Of a stretch of 64,000 nt of DNA, positions 62,656 through 64,000 are shown one piece after another (the first letter of the stretch is position 1; each line of letters begins with the position of its first letter). The position numbers were made by a program, and so were the translations under genes. This stretch comes from Dyadobacter sp. CY326 (GTDB lineage Bacteria; Bacteroidota; Bacteroidia; Cytophagales; Spirosomataceae): positions 310,001 to 374,000 of the forward strand of contig NZ_JAJUXI010000005.1 in NCBI RefSeq assembly GCF_021390515.1, given 5' to 3'. The notes under the pieces were generated by a model. The model saw nothing but the letters and a program-made list of their open reading frames with translations. It made no database searches and was not told the origin of the DNA.

Positions 62656-64000
62656 TTAACCTAGCCTTCGCGCAAGCATTGGTTTCAAGTGTTTGTTCCA
62701 AAACTCCGGATAGAACTGAAACATATAAACGAAAGTGTTCAGGACATTGACGCCGATTGTTTTGCGGAGGATCGTCTGGGCAACAATGAAACCGGCAATG
62801 CTTGATATCAATGTGGCATAAGCAGCTCCCATAACGCCAATGGAACGGATCAGAAAATAATTAAGACAAAGGTTCAATGTCGCCGAGCCGATCACCACAA
62901 GGAATGTAATCCGTGTTTTCCCGATGGAGTCGAGAATGTTGCCAAAAAGCCTTCCAAAAGGCCCTAGCAGGCAATAAAGCAACGTGATTTGCAACAACGG
63001 AATGGAGTCGTTATACTTTTCTCCGGCAATGAGGTGAATAACCGTTCCCGAAAAAAGATAAAGAAAGATTACCACCGGGAAAACAAGCGCCAAAGTCGTT
63101 CCCACTGATTTCTCATATAAATATTTGATCGCGGACGCTCCCTCCGACTCCATTCGTTTGGCACTTTGCGGAAAGACAATTGTAGCCACCGCATTGCCCG
63201 GAATGTCGATTAAATTCGTAACCCGCACCGCAATATTGAATGCACCTGAGGCCGCCGGGGAAAGCAATGCACCCAGCATCATTTGGTCAATGGTGCCCGA
63301 CAGCAGCGAACTGATCAATGTTCCAAATGCATATTTTCCGTAACCGAAAAGTTTGTTGACCCACATTTTGCTCACATTGCGTGATAGAACCAGGTTGCCT
63401 TTTGCAAAATTGTAAGCAACCAGCATGCCCAGTAACGCACTGAGAATCTGCACCCAAACCAGGTAAATGAGCTCAACTTTGATAGCAAACAGAAAACAAC
63501 CGAGCACATAGGCAAAGAAAACGCCCTGGCGGATGATGGTGGTGATAAAAATGCCGTTGAACCGTAAATTAGCCTGCTCCACGCCGTTGAACTGCGCTTG
63601 CATGCCTGAGAAAAGATAAATAGCAATGTAAAAATAGAGCAGCGAAACCAGCTGAGGCGAATCCCAGATCCTGCTCAAATAAGGCGCAATGACCAGTATT
63701 GTCGTAATACAAACCACCGAAACCATGCCGCTGATAGCAAAGGAAGCCGTGATAATTTCGGGATGTTCTTTTTTGTCTGTCGACGAAATGTATTTGACCA
63801 ATGCATTTTGCAAAAGCCCGCTTCGAATGGCTTCTAGAATGGTGGTTGTGCTGATAAAGAGCGTCCAGACCCCGAAATCGTGCTTGGTAAGCAGCCTGAC
63901 CAACACGTAAAAGCCTGCAAAGCCGAAAAATACGCCTGAAAAATTTTGGATTATGTTGATAAACCCGGACTTAATCCAATACTGATCTTTGGGTTTACTC
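62656..64000 (-). CDS. Wzx-like oligosaccharide flippase (partial, 5' end beyond window)
   Basis: The frame stays open to base 64000 on the minus strand, giving 448 residues with no start in view; the visible part begins SKPKDQYWIKSGFINIIQNFSGVFFGF. About 12 membrane helices. RLLTKHDFGVWTLFISTTTILE and later IGVMGAAYATLISSI are typical of the MOP/PST flippase family (Wzx/RfbX). It moves lipid-linked oligosaccharide across the inner membrane. An internal GTG at 63906 is not the true start, because the upstream residues are part of the first helix. It is convergent with the acyltransferase. Confidence 0.88.
   Translation of the reverse strand, partial: SKPKDQYWIKSGFINIIQNFSGVFFGFAGFYVLVRLLTKHDFGVWTLFISTTTILEAIRSGLLQNALVKYISSTDKKEHPEIITASFAISGMVSVVCITTILVIAPYLSRIWDSPQLVSLLYFYIAIYLFSGMQAQFNGVEQANLRFNGIFITTIIRQGVFFAYVLGCFLFAIKVELIYLVWVQILSALLGMLVAYNFAKGNLVLSRNVSKMWVNKLFGYGKYAFGTLISSLLSGTIDQMMLGALLSPAASGAFNIAVRVTNLIDIPGNAVATIVFPQSAKRMESEGASAIKYLYEKSVGTTLALVFPVVIFLYLFSGTVIHLIAGEKYNDSIPLLQITLLYCLLGPFGRLFGNILDSIGKTRITFLVVIGSATLNLCLNYFLIRSIGVMGAAYATLISSIAGFIVAQTILRKTIGVNVLNTFVYMFQFYPEFWNKHLKPMLARRLG

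Noticed and set aside
1..64000. tRNA, rRNA, CRISPR, prophage and insertion sequences
   Set aside because: No intergenic region showed a tRNA T-loop pattern, regular spacer-repeat series, integrase or transposase gene, or terminal inverted repeats. The gene order fits chromosome backbone. A tRNAscan or Infernal run would be decisive.

Overview
The window is a stretch of bacterial chromosome from a member of the Bacteroidota, most likely order Cytophagales and close to Dyadobacter or other Spirosomataceae. The reasons are: Bacteroidota promoter elements (TTG about 19-20 nt upstream of TAnnTTTG), A-rich rather than Shine-Dalgarno leaders, a type IX secretion C-terminal sorting domain, the parA-parB-DUF5683-dapB-lepB gene order, lineage families such as DUF3822, DUF1599, BT_3928-like and the long form of signal peptidase I, and a eukaryote-like prolyl-tRNA synthetase. 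The genus is inferred from gene content and was not checked by search. No rRNA, tRNA, insertion sequence, prophage, CRISPR array or clear pseudogene was seen, and coding density is high.

Left part (1-12.4 kb): the 5' part of polyphosphate kinase (cut by the window edge), an aldo/keto reductase, pyrE behind a CNNM/CorC-type membrane protein, two Nudix hydrolases, coaD with a DUF3822 protein, a CBS-pair protein, a RecD-like helicase, a Sua5-type threonylcarbamoyl-AMP synthase, and a two-gene dehydrogenase unit (GMC flavoprotein with a four-cysteine cluster plus a twin-arginine small subunit).

Middle (12.4-33 kb): a large polytopic membrane protein, an ABC-F ATPase with one degenerate ATP site, a secreted beta-propeller protein, rpsT, the folP-cdaA pair (folate and c-di-AMP), DUF1599, a DoxX/BT_3928-like protein overlapping aroK, a FadL-like outer-membrane protein, a Tyr/Gly-rich lipoprotein, proS, an FKBP isomerase, an AlbA_2 protein next to dprA, and a GH13 branching-type enzyme. 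Two tandem signal peptidase I genes follow; the upstream copy ends the chromosome-partition/lysine operon parA-parB-DUF5683-dapB-lepB (36.4 to 32.0 kb).

Right part (36.5-64 kb): a radical SAM/SPASM protein, an Lrp-type regulator divergent from alanine dehydrogenase, a DEAD-box RNA helicase with an unusually long structured leader, DinB, a zinc phospholipase-like protein, Dabb, ung, apaG, a methyltransferase with two polytopic membrane proteins, a GH43/SGNH-esterase carbohydrate pair carrying a T9SS tail, an endonuclease/exonuclease/phosphatase-fold protein, EcsC, and an MlaE-MlaF-MlaD lipid transport operon. The last 8 kb hold an orphan Hpt protein, two family-2 glycosyltransferases, a five-gene unit with a receiver-PP2C phosphatase, a STAS protein and an RsbW-like kinase (a partner-switching cassette), an acyltransferase and the start of a Wzx-like flippase, suggesting the left edge of a surface-polysaccharide locus.

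Most genes are ordinary housekeeping or lineage-conserved genes. I do not see a clear new multi-gene defence or mobile system. The observations most worth a second look are the helicase leader with two competing pairing partners, the asymmetric ABC-F protein, the Fe-S-like GMC dehydrogenase unit, and the partner-switching cassette tied to a membrane protein and polysaccharide genes.
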